This document shows, piece by piece, positions 20,915-33,316 of a stretch of DNA of 64,000 nucleotides. The DNA comes from Mesorhabditis belari. Its lineage: Eukaryota; Nematoda; Chromadorea; Rhabditida; Rhabditidae. Made by a program: the position numbers and the translations under genes. Under the pieces are notes generated by a model that made no database searches, had not been told where the DNA came from, and saw only the letters and a program-made list of their open reading frames with translations. The stretch's first letter is position 1, and each line of letters begins with the position of its first letter. Location: positions 682,001-746,000 of the forward strand of contig CAUEEP010000908.1 in assembly GCA_958450365.1 (NCBI GenBank). The letters are read 5' to 3'.

Positions 20915-23355
20915 TATGTATATATTTGGAAAACCCAAAGCATACTACTATATATATCATACTAGAATTTCAGAATGCTCCAGAGGCTCCAGAATATATT
21001 AACGAGAACAACGGGCCTTTCGATGAATGCCCAAATAGTCCGGTTCCAGTATTGAATGTGAGTTTTCGTTTTAATAAAATCATTTTTCGATGTAAGTTGA
21101 TTTCCAGACTATACCAATACTTTTTAGGATAATCCGGAAGCGCCACTAATCGGCGGAGTGCAATTTCCAGTGCTCCCGGTGGTCAATGATGAAAATGAAG
21201 TCACTGATGGACGTCCAACATTTACCTGGGGGTAAGTTTTAAGTTTCAATATAAAAGTATTACCAAAAGGCTTTGGTTTCAATAGTAGGCTGAAAACCAA
21301 GGATTTGGCTTTGTATTATTGCCAGATAGTTAAAAGCAATTTTTAGGATGAGCCCGAGGTCCACGTGTTCGATGACGGCAATGAGCGCTCAAATGCTACA
21401 GGGATTCAACCAACTGAAAACGAGCTCGACTAGTCAGCTGCCAATGAACCGGTTAGTGAAAATTCTTGCTTACTGACAACATTGTTTGTCGTTTGTGCTG
21501 CCAATAAATCTCAAATACAAACCAATTAAAAGTCCCTATTGACTTTTGACTTAACTTGGAGAACTAAAGTAAGCTTAAAAAAATTAGGCTTTTGAAAACC
21601 ATTCACTGAGATTTTTTAAATAGACAGTTTTGCAAATGAATTTCAAACTTACTGTTTTCAGCCTGCAGTCGGCAATGTGGAAAATGGTTTGGTCGATCAA
21701 GACGTGGTCTTCGATTTCTCTGTTCTTGATGGAGACTTACCGTCAAAAAGACCCCCGATGGGGTGAGTTCTTGAGTGATTTTATTGGAGTTCTTGACTTG
21801 AGAGATATTTCATAGAACCAGCACGAAAAGCCTATGTGCACTCCAAATAGACGAGAAACAAGAAACCGAAACATGAACATTGATTGGGAGAATCATTATA
21901 TACGTTACATCCTAATCCGATCCGGACGTCCGAATCCGGCCATGGATTATCTTGTGGTCGGTTCTAGTCCTAATTTTTGATCTAATTTTGGAAATTTACA
22001 TTTTATCGATAGATTTCATTCTGGTATTGAACGTAGCCCATATCTCGCAATGTTTGGACGAGACTCTGAAAATGCTACAGCGATTACTAAGGAAGAAGTA
22101 AGGTTTGAAATATTTGCAGGTCTGGAATATTTGAAGTAAACTGTGTGGTTTAGGTTTTGTCAGACGACGACGAAATCCAGCAAACAAGTGCCGACGAGGA
22201 GGAGGAGGAGGAAACGCTTCAGGTTAGTTTAAATCGATTTTTTTTCTTTATTTGCAACTTTAGGAAGATAATTCTACTCGTTACGCCGATCTACGACTTG
22301 TAAGCTTCATGGATTCAATTGAGAGTGGTGTTGAGGTATAAATTACGTTTTAAATACATAAAAATAACGTTATTATTTAGAAATTGCCTGAATTCGCAAA
22401 TCAGGGGAATAATGACGCCGACTTTCCACTTGGGATTGTTAGTCCAGTGCTTGGTTTGCTTTTTAAAGTATTTACTAAACATTGTTTGGCTTTAGGTGTT
22501 CAAAAAGATGAGGAACAAGCGGAAATCGATTGTCTACACGATTCGATTATGATGGAAAGACATGGAGCCCATTCTGCTCAAAAGAATCAGGCACGAAAGA
22601 TGCTTCACGCCAATGAACAAAGGTATTTTTGCGTTTTCAATGTGTTCATTATGATTACTTTTAGATTCGCACCAATTGATGTTGGACAAAATGTTTTGAT
22701 GCCAATTCCTTGTGTCAATCGACCCAAGATTGGACCACGAAATTAATTTGATGAGAGTCGTTACAGGTACTCTTAAATTTATTTTTGAATGTAAAAAGAA
22801 ATTCTAGCTGTAACTGATGGTTTTTACTCGATCGGGACACAAAATGGGCATCTTCGGCAAACATTCACTAGGAATCAACTGGCTCCATGTGGAGCTGAAT
22901 CCTTCTCGATCAATTCAATTCCGGACGGGGAGACATCGTTGAGAACTGCTGTTGGGGCAGCATCGATCTCTGGGAGCCAAGGTAGGCACATTTATTTGCA
23001 CTTATAATCTTTCTTGTTAATCTTTCTTTTTTCTTTTTATAAATTCAAATGTTTTTACCTCAGCTAAATTGTTATAATTGTAGGTCACGCTCATTGCTTG
23101 TGGCTGAGCGGATGTACGACAAATCGATGTGCTTGTCGAAAGAAGAGTCCACTTTGCAACTCGAGATGCCACCATGCAAGAAGTTGTACTAACAAGAGAT
23201 CTTTTTGTTTCTTGTTTTGGTTCTTTTCAATTTCTATTATTGCTGTAATAAAGATTATATCTAAACCAACAATAATCACTACAATATCCCAAACCAAAGT
23301 TGAAGCAAGCAAGCACTACACTCTTTATTAACTTTATTAGTTTACAAATTCATGA

Positions 23356-23708
23356 TCAACTCATTGAATCAATAGCTTTCGGTGTCTTTTCCACTTCTTT
23401 AACCCAAGGTAACACGTCGGCTGAATGAGCTTTACTTGATGAAGATTTTAGAAACATTTACCCGTTCCCCACATTGAAAAGATCACACCGCCGATCATTT
23501 GAACAAGAGCACTCGCGCATAAACATATCGTCCATTTGTTCTCGATTTCCTAAATCAATGATCAGTGAATCAATGAACAACAATGGTCTTTTGAAAACGA
23601 TTATGTTTCTTTCTTGACACTTTACTTACTAAATAGTTCATCAACGCCACCAACAATGGTCCGGCTAGATTTCCAATTGTGCCCAATATCGAGCCAGTTC
23701 GTTGTCAA
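23356..23708 (-). pseudogene. C-terminal fragment of SLC17-type MFS transporter, copy A
   Basis: Three minus-strand exons: 23640-23708 (cut), 23462-23549 and 23356-23420, joined by GT..AG introns (the last 41 bp) with matching phases. They read GSILGTIGNLAGPLLVALMN, then NKWTICLCASALVQMIGGVI ending FSMWGT, then ADVLPWVKEVEK and a stop. The patterns GNLAGPLL and GTADVLPW are the last transmembrane helices and tail of SLC17 (phosphate / vesicular glutamate) transporters. The upstream part is replaced abruptly by the repeat block at about 23709, so the gene is headless. Copies: 39106-39458 and a single exon at 43088-43163. Confidence 0.75.
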
Positions 23709-25720
23709 CAGCCAAAAATTCATGAGAGAAATTGAGAAGGTTTACTTTCAATCCATATTTTAAAAAACCAGTCCCAACAACCAGTCCAAACGAAGAAGAA
23801 AGTAGATAACGCCATTTCAAGGCAATAAAATGTTTTGAAGGTAATAAAATGGAATTGTGTTTGGGGTCTGCTGTGAATTTTGAGTTCAAAAGGCTTGTTT
23901 GGTGATGAAGTGATCTTTTTTTCCAGAGTTTGAAAGTTTTGGCATCGGTATCAATTTAAAACATTGACAAGTCAGTCTATGTCCAGTTTGACATCGTAAA
24001 GCCAAGAATTGGCGTAAAGGCAAAAATTGGTCATTCTAAAGAAATGCCGAGGAGCGAACTGTAGTTTTTTTTATTTCGGATTTTCCACAACTTCTGGATC
24101 AAATCCAATGGATCCACAATCCTTTAATTTTGCCCGACTTTGCATTAATAAAAAGACTATCTGTGTATAAATTACATTAGTTGTGAAAAGATGCTGCATT
24201 AAAACACGCCACCCATAGGAATTGCCAGAAACATCCTCGTCCAAAAGCATTGCAATTTCAAAAAGCAATGGGATCCCTTAAACTAGAAACTACAGTGTCT
24301 CCAGCGACCTTTGGCACATTCCCTCTTTCAAAAGTCAACAGTTCCCGAACCATTTTTTGTCCCGATTTTCATGCCCTATCATGAGGTTTTTGGTGGCATT
24401 TCATTGGACTTTTTTTGGTCGACACGGGTTTTGAAATCAGATCAACTCTCTTCATAAGTTGTTTTTCGGGTTCATTCTAGTATTGAGGTCAATAAGGAAA
24501 TGATTAAATTGGGGGTGAGCCAAACCGAGTTGACTTACACACGAAAAAATAGGTGGAGGCAAGTTTCGAGCATGAGCTTCCGCCCACAAGATCAAGGTGC
24601 TGAAAATATAAAGAATCTATATCTTTATTTTACTTAAAAAGTAAAAACAATTCTTATTGAAAAAGCTGTCAAATGGTTTTTGAGTTTCGTGTTTTAGACG
24701 ACATAATTTCCAAGCAGTTCAAATCGACTTTTTCTGATATGAATTTGGCTGATAATTTTATTGATAATGTGAAAAACTAAGTGCTTTGTTTCGCTTGAAA
24801 GAGTAAAATTAGTACTTTTCAAAGAATGCCGTAAAGCCGCGCTTCTCTCTTTTTTTCGATTTTTCTTTGCACCTCGGAAAATGTTTAAAAACAAAAGCTT
24901 TCAAAAATTCCGGTTATATCTGGTACAATCAGGTCTCTTCCCGAATTATTTCAAACAGTCAAGTAATTGTTTGTTTTTTGAAATTGACTGGGGAATTTTT
25001 GATTTTACAACGCTCAAACTCTAGCGACTATTTCAGGTGTTAGTGGCAAAATTTCTGACAAAATTGAATGAAGTATTACATTTCCCTAATAGACGGACCG
25101 CAAATATCAAATCAAAACCCCTTTCATTCATTCTTTCTTGAAGAAATGAACACTGAAAGAGCCATAAAAAAAATCACGAGGGAAATTGAGAAACTTCACT
25201 TCCAATCCATATTTAGAAAAAAGCGAGTGCGGAACGACTCCAAAGTCGAAGAAGAAGAAGGCTGATAAGAACACTTCAATCCGTTTTGAAGGCAGTAAAA
25301 TGAAATTGTATTGCGTGTGGTCTGCGGTGAACTTTGAGATCAAAAGGGTTGTTGGGTGATGAATTGATGTTTTGTTTGAAATGTTTGGAAGTTTTGGGAT
25401 CGTCGATTTGAAACCATTGACAAGTAACGTCTACGGCAATTTTGACATTGTTAAGCCAAGAATTAGTGTGAAGGCAAAAAACAAAACTTTTATGTTTGAA
25501 ATACAAGACACGGAATCTTCAAAGCGAGCCTAGGGGACAGTGAGATTACGGTAGTTTTTCTGTAAATTGTCATCGTGTCTTGCATTCAAATTCAAATTCA
25601 AATTCAAAACGGATTGAAATGTTCAAAACGGATTGAAATGAAACTGACTTGTCAAGGTTTTAAATTGATACCGATGCCAAAACTTTCAAACCCTTGAAAC
25701 AAAACATCATTTCAACACCA
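23709..25720. repeat. Repeat block between units A and B, part 1
   Basis: Close copy of 3058-5060 in the IR1 region, and its first 850 bp also match 39459-40550. Includes the foldback-derived repeat with its false reading frames (25068-25265, 25128-25343). No gene. Confidence 0.7.
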
Positions 25721-25802
25721 AACAAGCCTTTTGAACGCCATTCATCAGAAACAAACCCCTTGACAACAAACACTTGACAACAAACACTTTCAACTTTTCG
25801 AA

Positions 25803-26620
25803 GCTTTAGTAACTTTCAAGATGAGTAGTTTTCTTCATATCGAAATCATCGATTCAAATTGATGTTCAAATGTGGTCACATTTGATCTGTCGGCTTCAAG
25901 TCGTTACGTTGGCGGCCGTTATCAGCTCGGTATCGACTGTCTGAATGCTTCTCGCCCAACCGATAGATCTGTAAACTCCGTTACTGATCGATTTTTTTCT
26001 CTACAATTTTCTTTAATTTCTAATTGATCGATTCAAATTGATGTCCAAATGTGGTCACACACATGATTCCTTAGCTTTCATTGAACTGAAATTTCCTTTT
26101 GTCGATCGACCCAAGATTGGACCACGAAATTAATTTGATGAGAGTCGTTACAGGTACTCTTAAATTTATTTTTAAATGTAAAAAGAAATTCTAGCTGTAA
26201 CTGATGGTTTTTACTCGATCGGGACACAAAACATTGGGCAAACATTCACTAGGAATCAACTGGCTCCATGTGGAGCTGAATTCTTCTCGATCAATTCAAT
26301 TCCGGACGGGGAGACATCGTTGAGAACTGCTGTTGGGGCAGCATCGATCTCTGGGAGCCAAGGTAGGCACATTTATTTGCACTTATAATCTTTCTTTTTT
26401 CTATTTACAAATTCAAATGTTTTTACCTCAGCTAAAATATTATAATTTTAGGTCGCGCTCATTGCTTGTGGCTGAGCGGATGTACGACGAATCGATGTGC
26501 TTGTCGAAAGAAGAGTCCACTTTGCAACTCGAGATGCCACCATGCAAGAAGTTGTACTAACAAGTGATCTTTTTGTTTCTTGTTTTGGTTCTTTTCAATT
26601 TCAGAATGACGCTTTTAGTA
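25803..26620 (+). pseudogene. Mosaic copy of unit sequence with integrase tail exons
   Basis: 25803-26090 matches 18045-18330. It is followed by the integrase exons (DRPKIGPRN, VTDGFYSIGTQN, NQLAPCGAEFF, ending at about 26363) and then by the CXC-like exon from about 26452 (CLWLSGCTTNRC, the last exon missing at 18.3 kb). So this solitary block preserves the combination from which the 18.3-kb copy may derive. The frame break after GPRN is shared by all copies. After about 26590 the sequence is unique to this place. Confidence 0.6.
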
Positions 26621-27631
26621 ACATGCATTATTTGCGTAGTAAAAAGAACTTTTGTTTAAGTTGATTGTTCTTTGACTTCGTTTTTCATTTAGTTTGTTTG
26701 TTGTATCTTGAAATTCGGACAGTTGCTAACTAATTTTATTAATGTTGTTAATGGTTGTATTGCGGATAAAAATGGGTTTATGTCAATCAATCTTTTTAAA
26801 AAACTAGTTTTTGATAAAGGCTAACCAAGGCGCAACAATTGTGTAAGTGACTTGCAAGAGGTTCGTCTATTAGAGGAATACCCCTTCAATAATTATGCTT
26901 AATAAATTTGCTCAATTAGCATTAAAAGTTGGTTAATTGGCATTGATCGGATTGTGGTCGAATTAGGACGTCCGAAACCGACCACAAGATAATCAATGGC
27001 CGGATTCGGACATTCAGATCAGATCCTGACGTCCGAATCGGATTCGGACGTCCGGATCAGATCCGGATGCCTGGTCGGATTCGGATGTAACATATATATG
27101 TTATGTCCGATTTAGATTTTCGTCCGATTTAGACTCAATCTAAATCTATTTTTCTAACACCTTAATATATTGTTAGAATCGGGTACCTTCCCGAATTGTT
27201 TCAAACAGTCAAGTAATTGTTTGTTTTTTTGAAATTGACTGGGGAATGTTTGATTTTAGAACGCTCAAACTCTAGCGACTATTTCAGGTGTTAGTGGCAA
27301 AATTTCTTTGAATGAAAAACAAAATTGAATGAAGTATTACATTTCCCTAATAGACGGACCGCAAATATCAAATCAAAACCCCTTTCATTCATTCTTTCTT
27401 GAAGAAATGAACACTGAAAGAGCCATAAAAAAATCACGAGAGAAATTGATCAGGCCATTTCAGTCCGTTTTGAAGGCAGTAAAATCAAAGTGTTCTGGAG
27501 GATCTGCGGTGAAGTTTGTGTTCACAAGGGTTGTTTGGTGATGAATTGATGTTTTGTTTGAAATGTTTGGAAGTTTTGGGATCGTCGATTTGAAACCATT
27601 GACAAGTAACGTCAAAGTTGATCATTTTCAG
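26621..27631. repeat. Repeat block between units A and B, part 2
   Basis: 26800-26930 is a copy of the sequence at 41165-41290. 26940-27095 holds a GC-rich palindromic element with several GGACGTCCG motifs. 27110-27600 is the foldback-derived repeat again. Unit-B sequence starts abruptly at about 27614 within the intron before the peptide exon. Confidence 0.55.
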
Positions 27632-27709
27632 AGCGTCACCTCTTGCTGTTCGACAAACGGCTATCCGAATGGTGGTTACTGCGATAGTGGAGCCGCCTAC
27701 TGCAACTGA
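27632..27709 (+). pseudogene. Six-cysteine peptide, third exon only, copy B
   Basis: Acceptor TTTTCAG followed by a 25-codon exon (SVTSCCSTNGYPNGGYC...) and stop, homologous to the last exon at 11269-11346. Signal-peptide exon, second exon and promoter are absent: repeat DNA joins at about 27614. The exon itself has no stop or frameshift, but it cannot make a secreted peptide from here. Confidence 0.8.
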
Positions 27710-27954
27710 AAAACGAGAATACCTTTCGAGTGTTATGTTCGATTCTTGTGTTTTCTTAAACAAACTCAATTGAAAGATTTTTCACGAAAACGACAAATGA
27801 AATCAGATTTTGGGTATCGAGTTAGAGCTCTTCGTCTTGGTGACCGTTATGCTTTGGACGGATTGAGTAGTAGCTGAGTTGTACTTTTCTTTTTCACTCA
27901 ATGAGTGGACCCTCTTTTTTAGGTAGATCATGTTCAAAGAGCTGAACGGAGGTA

Positions 27955-29724
27955 TTAAACTAAGACTGAGAAAATGAAGTAAAACCTGAGTCCAAGGGTG
28001 AAAATCCATAAGGAGACATTTCCGTTCACTTGTAATGCCACATTAGATAAGTAGTAGCCAAAGAATGGAGACTGTACAATGGAGACCAGACTTGAGACAA
28101 AATAGTACATAAAGTAGTATGTTGAACTACCAATCATCTGAAAAGCGTTTTCTGAGCAAGTAGGTCCTTACAGGTTGGATCTCTTCAGAAGAAACAATTG
28201 AATTGAATGAGCCAAGGCCTAGAGAGGCCTTAGCGGGACCTTACCGAGACAGAAACGTATCATTTTCATGAGGTTTTTGAATTAGCTTTTTTTCTTTAAG
28301 GTCAGAAAACAAAGTTCAAATGAAAATTTTAATGATTAGATTGGCAGCCTGAAAATTGGTACACTTATTTATTGCACTTTTTAGAAATAGCCAGTGGACG
28401 AATTAAGCTACATTTTTTACCAATCAAATGGCCCAAGACCGTCTTTTGATAGATTTAGAAAAGCTTAGGTTTTGTAGGTGCGGAGTTGAGGAGCCAAAAA
28501 TGATGAACACTCGATGAAGCGATTTGCGCACTTTCTTCCACATAAACCTACTTTAGCGTCAATAAAAAAAAGCAAAAGCGTAACAAGTAAGATCAATATC
28601 CAAATTTTCAGCTAGACATAATCAATCGTTTTTGTTACAGATTTTATGGATTTTCCGAAAAACTTGGATTTCTGCTCAAATTCGTCTGAGGATTTACCCA
28701 AATTTGCTGAACTAGGTTGTAGTAAATATATAATTTTTCTTTAGAGAGGAGGTCAAGTGGTCAATTGAAATCTGTTTTATGGAGAATACTAAAAAGTGTA
28801 CCAACCTTCAAGTTGCCAATCAAATAGATTACTATTGATTTTGATACTCGATTTTCAAACCAATTCCTCACCTGGACCATTAAACGCCTCTCGGCCATCG
28901 AAACTTTGGAGTCACTCAGCTAAGACTCACACTCTACTAAGAATCATTACTTCAACCTACTTTTCGAAGCTTTGAAAAAGTGAAGAAATCCATTGTGATC
29001 ATGAAATATGGCATGGTTGGCGACAGATAATTATTCACTATTCCATTTGTTGTAAACGCTGATACGCAGAAAAGAGAAATCGCTATCGAATAGCAAATGA
29101 TAAACTGGAGAAGGGTGTGTTTTTTTGCGTACTTGAAGAGCATTCCATCGAAAGAAATGGCCATGAAACGGCTACAAATATTTTTTCGAAAGTAGTGCAC
29201 TTTTTTGAAACTTGAATGAGACGAACACCTGACAAAATGCGATCACGACGGATAAATTCCGTCCTTTCTGGATAATAAAGTTGATGATGTCACTGGAACA
29301 CCTGAATTGGTCTTTCTTAATTAAAGAATAGAAGATTTGATTCAGATTGTAGTTAGCCAATTAACTTTACAATTTCAGGTCAAGTTATCTACGCACATAT
29401 ATTTTTGACATAGCTATATAGAAAGACTCAATATCTAAATTATGTTATCTGAATTCTTTATTCATTCAGGAAATGTCGTATAAAGTTTTTACCCAAAAGG
29501 CGGCGAAAAGACTGAGCACAAGTTGCCTATGAGTTGAGTTATTGTATAGACAAGGCGTTGCAGATTTTCTCCCGTCAAGATGAGCCTGAAAAAGTCTGTT
29601 TAAAAATGAGCTCAGCCAAGGTGGTACAATAAACTTACCGAACGCTTAGCAATAAGTCATCATTTTTGATCGAGTAATAAATCGCGAAAAGGTTTGTGAA
29701 ACTGGCAACGAAAAGTACCTGTAT
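27955..29724 (-). pseudogene. Serpentine receptor-like gene, copy B
   Basis: Same six-exon layout as in unit A, including the RFMAISFDGML exon (28961-29171 region) and the loop exon ending ERRLMVQ near 28870. The start codon of copies A and C is ATA here (29722-29724). The loop before TM3 has diverged (DIINFIIQKGRN), and both the TM7 1-base difference (giving FSVLV and stop) and the extra A in the lysine run are present. I call it a probable pseudogene, though an unseen upstream first exon could rescue the start. Confidence 0.6.
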
Positions 29725-29879
29725 TCATGAGGTTTAGTTTCTAATAACATTTCTCATAACGAGAGTGTATTCCTCTCAAGTAATGCGTTCCCTAAAAGAG
29801 ATTTATTTAAAGGGGGAGGGACTTGTAGGGCCGGATCGTCTCAAAAACATTTTTTCGAAAACCACCTATAGTTTTGTTC

Positions 29880-30614
29880 AATCAACTTGGTGACGCTAAT
29901 AAAGCTACTCGAATGGCCATAGCTGGTATTCTTCTTCGTCAATCAAAAAGGATTTTTGGAACACTATTCTGACGGCGGATGGAAAATGCAATTACTACGA
30001 TAACCCATCGCAAAAGTGGCAATGTTATAGTCCAGGAGAACAGCCAAAAACGACGCCACAACGTGGTCCGCATGGAAGAAAGGCCATGTTGTCTGTTTGG
30101 TGAAGTTCCCGTGGTCTTATACACTTTGAGGTTCTACCTTCTCGTCCAACACTCACCTCAGACCTATATGTGCAACCGCTAGAACGATTAGACCAGACTC
30201 TCAAGAATCAAGGTGTAAACACATCGACTGAGAGATATCTGTAAGAGCCCACACACAGTAAAGAAGACGAAGGAAAAACTCGAGGATATTGGGTTGGGAA
30301 TGTCTCCCGCATAGTCCAGATCTGGCACCCTCAGACTACCACTTATTTCGATCTATGAAGCAATTCCTGGCCGATAAACACTTCAGGGACCCAGACGAAG
30401 TCCGAATTTGGGTAGGCCAATACTCCGACTTGGAGCCTCAGGATCTCTTCAGCAAAGGGATCTGAGATTTGAAAGAAAAATGGAGAAATTTTAAATTTTT
30501 GGAGATTATTATCAACAACGGAGAATATCTTTTAGATTAAAGCGCATTGCTTTCTTTTTGTAGAGAAAAATTTTGTTTTTCATTAAAAAAGTATTTTCAT
30601 TCCGGACAACCTAA
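29880..30614 (+). pseudogene. Decayed mariner transposon 1, copy B
   Basis: Keeps the middle part of the transposase lost from unit A: QLGDANKATRMAIAG, ILTADGKCNYYDNPSQKW around the first catalytic Asp, HGRKAMLSVW and LIHFEVLPS. Frame breaks and stops follow. The right end GGACAACCTAA is at 30604-30614. The N-terminal helix-turn-helix part is missing. Confidence 0.75.
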
Positions 30615-30923
30615 TAATTTTATTTTTTTCTGGGTCTGTTTAAAACTTTAAAAATCTGATAACCCGGGTCATGATTGTTTTTTTCTCGAAAACTTTCAGA
30701 AACATTACATGTTTTCAATTCTGATTTGACTGGAAACTATCGCCGTCAAACTGCTAGTTTACATCCGATCAGCCCGATCGGATGCCAGAGGAGGAGATCG
30801 AACGTCTATCAGATCAACTAATGGAAATCTTGTATTTTGATGACAAAGATAGTCATACAGATTAATTTTTTTGATTTTTCGATCAGTCCGATTAGATGTC
30901 ATTCAATGAATATTCAATGAGCC

Positions 30924-31458
30924 TTACCAAGAGCGGGGTTGGTGAATGTAAACTAACGGTTTGACGATAGTAGTTTTCTTTGACGTTTGACGGTTTGACG
31001 ATAGTAAATCAATGCCTTTGAGAAAACGCATTACTCGACCGGAAGACACTCTACCCACCAAAGCAGATGCGGAACCCCAAAACCCTTGAAATCGCGAAAG
31101 TGTATCCCCACTGATCTCAAGAAGTCCCGGTTGAGTTGGGTCTGATTGGAAGCTGACGGCACGTTGAGACCTTAGAGCATCTTTGATCCTTCCAAAAGCA
31201 TTGGCGAGCGCTGGAATTAATTTTGTTGAAAGATGTTCCGAATTTCGGGTATGAAAGTACCAGGATGCTTTATTATTTGTGTTGAACCTGAATACTTGAA
31301 AGTGTTCTATAGATCTAGCTTTATTGCAGGCTTGATCCATAGAAAAGTTCTTGGACCTGACTATTGGCTTAGCGTGGCTTACCGGTCCTAAATTGCTGGA
31401 CTAGGCTAGAAAATGGTTATTGGCTAGCTTTGCACCAGGATAGATGCGAAGTCGGTCC
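30924..31458 (-). pseudogene. Unrecognised conserved reading frame, copy B
   Basis: Homologue of 15031-15669, open over about 138 codons (DQACNKARSIEHFQ... to a tail rearranged by a short duplication of GACGGTTTGACGATAGTA near 30958-31005). An insertion near 31370 shifts the upstream frame. No family recognised. Confidence 0.4.
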
Positions 31459-31989
31459 TTATAGTTATTTCATCCCATACCTGTCATGATCAACCAAACG
31501 ACGAGCACCTCTAGAACTTCGCGAATTTTCGAGACGTTCATCAATACCTAAAATTAAGTTTAAATCTAAATGAATTCCAGACATCTTGAAATAAACCTGG
31601 AAGTTTAAAAATGTGTGATGAAAGACTTGGATTTGATTTAGATTTCAAAAGGAAACTTTGGAAAAGAAAACTTTTGATTTTGCTGAATGACTAAAAGCAG
31701 CAAATATTACCTTTTAAATAGTAAATGAATAACACCAAAAGTTATTGTATCAATTTAAAAAATGTGTTTGGCTAGATTGTACTCTGAAGAGAAGTTGTAT
31801 CCCATCATTCCTACTTCTCGCCCAACCCATCCCTAAATAACCGAAAAAAAATCCCTCAAAAATTGCATAATGGTCCGATGATTGGAAACTTAAGCTAGCC
31901 AAGTCCAAATCCTACCATTCCTCTAGTAGAAAATCCTTTTCCAGTAAAATGAACAATACCTCTATACCCAAGCTTGGTGCGGGTAATTC

Positions 31990-32440
31990 AATTCCAACAT
32001 TCAAGTCCACCGCAAATGTTTTACGAAATATATAAGGCCTATTTCATGACCGCCGCTTGGTCATTGATTCGGTAGAATGCTTTAAAATCCTGAAATGCAA
32101 TCACTTAGACACATCTCTGTTTAACGATTTCCTTAAAATCTCTCCGAAAAACAAGGCGTGGCTCACTTCTTTTACGTAATTCTCCTTTTAAGTGGAAAAT
32201 AGGGCCCCAATCTAGATTATGGAATTCTCTACCGAATCAGTTTATGCCTATCCGGTGCTAATTTTGAGGTTGCCTTAGACTCTGATGCCTTAGACTGATT
32301 TGTCGGATATGTTTATTTAATCAATGCTCTATTTATCAGGCTTTTATGTTCTTTGCAGTCCTGTGAGTTTCAGTTTTAGTTTTTTACACTTTTATTCATA
32401 TTTGAATAAAGTCTGATTATTATTATCTAAAAATTTTTTA
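31990..32440 (+). mobile_element. LINE 3'-end relic, copy B
   Basis: Virtually identical to 16200-16655 in unit A, including the LWNSLPNQF-encoding stretch and the ATTATTATTA tail. Confidence 0.5.
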
Positions 32441-33316
32441 GTAGGTCCATCATTACCTAAAATCGAGTTTAAATGTGAACAAAATCGGAACTGAGTCTTG
32501 AAAGACACTCGCAAAAGATTCAAAAGATTCAATTTTTGATAGATTCAAAAGTAAAAAGATCTTTGCACTTGGAAGATTTGAAAAGCCTTGGCTTTGCCGA
32601 ATGAGCCAATCCATCAAATGTTTCCTCCTAAATGGTAAATGAAAACACCAAATGTTATTTTATCCATTAAAAAATGTGTTTTGCTTGTAAATATTGTATC
32701 CTCAAAAGAAATGGGCAAACGTGATAAAGTAAGAAAGAACACTGATTGTAGTCATTCTATTAGGTTGGGTACAAATTCTTGATAATACTTTTTGTTTTTT
32801 GTTTCATCAAAGAGCAAACCATAGCTTTTTATGAATTTTTTGATATGATAATCAGATTTGCATTGCCTAGCTTTTGGCAAAGTTTGATCCCGATCTAATG
32901 GCTGGGCTTAAGCAGAAGGCTTTAGCTGAAACCAGTCGATCCTGCTCTAGGCCACATCGCACAACAAGGGTTTTGCGATTTCTCAAAGTGTTTTTGAGAA
33001 CTTGTGTTTTTATGGAACTTTGGAAACCTTGTATTTGGGTATTTGATTGTCTATTAGGTAGCAAGCTTCTATCCTGTTTTGAAAAATGAAAGTTGAGCTG
33101 TGAACAAAAGAGTGAAAAAAGTAACTTGCAAAATACACTTCTTAGAAAATTCTCCAGAAAAGAATCCAATCCAAAATAACCAGATGAACCTTGAGACATT
33201 TCAAAACCTGATTTTTTTGAGTTTGAGCAATTTTTTGATAATTTGAAATGATGTCAAAGTTTCTCGAAAAATTACTAGATATATATGTTTTTATTCAAAT
33301 TAACTTCTTCAAAGTA

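Larger units (their letters stand above)
19161..23331 (+). pseudogene. Acidic multi-exon gene fused to KRBA2/Ginger-like integrase tail, copy A
   Basis: Exons (mostly phase 0): 19161-19208, 19329-19403, 19475-19588, 20974-21057, 21128-21231, 21347-21451, 21662-21762, 22013-22097, 22154-22222, 22264-22335, 22381-22437, 22496-22622, 22665-22766, 22808-22981, 23084-23331. The early exons are short, acidic and start N/D-x-PE. From 22013 the protein is an integrase C-terminal region: FHSGIERSPYLAMFGRD, QARKMLHANEQR, FAPIDVGQNVLMPIPCVNR, VTDGFYSIGTQNG with FTRNQLAPC, and a final cysteine domain GCTTNRCACRKK followed by CNSRCHHARSC. That order matches KRBA2/SCAND3-type integrases derived from Ginger or gypsy elements. 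No DDE catalytic core is present. Damage in this copy: TAG at 21431-21433, a 1-base loss at the end of the exon near 21226, a 2-base loss near 21759, a frame break near 22496, and four extra bases near 22745. A mariner sits in the intron after 19588. Confidence 0.65.

Noticed and set aside
23091..23312. Minus-strand hydrophobic frame opposite the CXC exon (also 38841)
   Set aside because: Shadow of the integrase C-terminal exon; no start, splice or family support.
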